Source: a bacterium
GTDB taxonomy: Bacteria; UBP13; UBA5359
Assembly: GCA_028685295.1 (NCBI GenBank)
Contig: JAQUEL010000092.1
Location: 1 to 6,648 of the forward strand
Direction of reading: 5' to 3'
Length of the DNA: 6,648 nucleotides
Shown here: in pieces, positions 6,279-6,648 of the stretch
Layout of the letters: each line of letters begins with the position of its first letter
Position numbering within the stretch: the first letter of the stretch is position 1
Translations under genes and position numbers: made by a program
The notes under the pieces: generated by a model
What the model was told of the DNA's origin: nothing
The model's database searches: none
Seen by the model: the letters and a program-made list of their open reading frames with translations, nothing else

Positions 6279-6648
6279 TCAGCGGTTTTTATATCGCCAG
6301 CCATTTTGCCTGCCATGGTTAACCTTAAATTTTAGTTTCTCCAGCAACGTAGCTCCAATAATATCCTTATCGATCTCACCGTTATCAGTTATCCCGGCGG
6401 CTTCACCCTCCTCCACCTCTTCCATCCGTTGGGAAAACCTATCGAACAACTCTACCGGTGCTGAAGCCTGGGTAACTTCGACAAGATATTTATAAACCTT
6501 TAATGTCGTCCCTCTGATCCCGGCTATCAGTGCCGGAGTGGCGATCTCAAAGTAGGTTTTCGGCAACGAAGGATCACGGCTGTATATAACCTGCGGATCA
6601 TTCGTTTCATCCTCAATCCTTATCGCACTATGATAGCCGGAGGGTATC
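6279..6648 (-). CDS. FecR-domain protein, C-terminal 122 residues (5' end outside window)
   Basis: The frame is open from the window edge to TGA at 6279. The visible part contains TYFEIATPALIAGIRGTTLKV, roughly visible residues 31-51, which matches the FecR-domain core pattern of a TP-x-A-G-x-RGT motif followed by beta strands. VEEGEAAGITDNGEI further on resembles the closing strand of such domains. FecR domains occur in sensors of iron-uptake systems and in many uncharacterised secreted or envelope proteins; no membrane segment or signal peptide is visible because the N-terminus is missing, so the role is unknown. A TTG at 6566 could start a 95-residue product, but it would cut the domain and the frame continues upstream, so I treat this as a partial gene. 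Between the RGT motif and VEEGE the spacing looks short for the family. It appears separate from the hisG operon because a hairpin and promoter intervene. Confidence 0.72.
   Translation of the reverse strand, partial: IPSGYHSAIRIEDETNDPQVIYSRDPSLPKTYFEIATPALIAGIRGTTLKVYKYLVEVTQASAPVELFDRFSQRMEEVEEGEAAGITDNGEIDKDIIGATLLEKLKFKVNHGRQNGWRYKNR

Overview
All recognisable genes in this window lie on the minus strand. Reading in the direction of transcription (high to low coordinates), the order is: the C-terminal end of a FecR-domain protein (cut by the window edge), a short intergenic region, hisG, three consecutive pilT-type retraction ATPase genes, and a large O-antigen ligase/polymerase-type membrane protein with a C-terminal TPR region (cut by the other edge). 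I see no convincing plus-strand gene, RNA gene, CRISPR array or insertion sequence.

The intergenic region (6005-6278) has a clear layout. A hairpin that pairs fully only in minus-strand RNA probably ends the FecR transcript. It is followed by a near-consensus sigma70-type promoter (TTGAAA, 17 bp, TATAAT), then a leader of about 83 nt holding a perfect 15-bp palindrome, then a good ribosome binding site and the hisG start. The later gaps are 38, 9, 13 and -2 nt, so hisG, pilT1, pilT2, pilT3 and the ligase look like one operon driven by that promoter. Transcription probably continues past coordinate 1.

Functionally, hisG encodes the first enzyme of histidine synthesis in its long form with its own C-terminal regulatory domain. 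The three PilT proteins are complete hexameric-ATPase sequences with all core nucleotide-binding motifs. They differ in the AIRNLIRE motif needed for pilus retraction, which is nearly canonical in the first two and degraded in the third. The ligase family acts at the membrane on lipid-linked glycans, or on glycosylation of surface proteins such as pilins. A link between type IV pili and surface glycan is therefore plausible but not proven. No pilB, pilC, pilin or other his gene is visible here.

The organism is a bacterium of moderate GC content. Long-form HisG, tandem pilT genes, a FecR-domain protein and a TPR-bearing ligase fit an uncultured lineage such as Dehalococcoidia-like Chloroflexota. 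This is a low-confidence guess from general protein resemblance only.

I did not find a clearly new system. The points most worth a second look are the pilT triplet with its diverged third copy, the local near-identity between pilT1 and pilT2, and the palindrome in the hisG leader.
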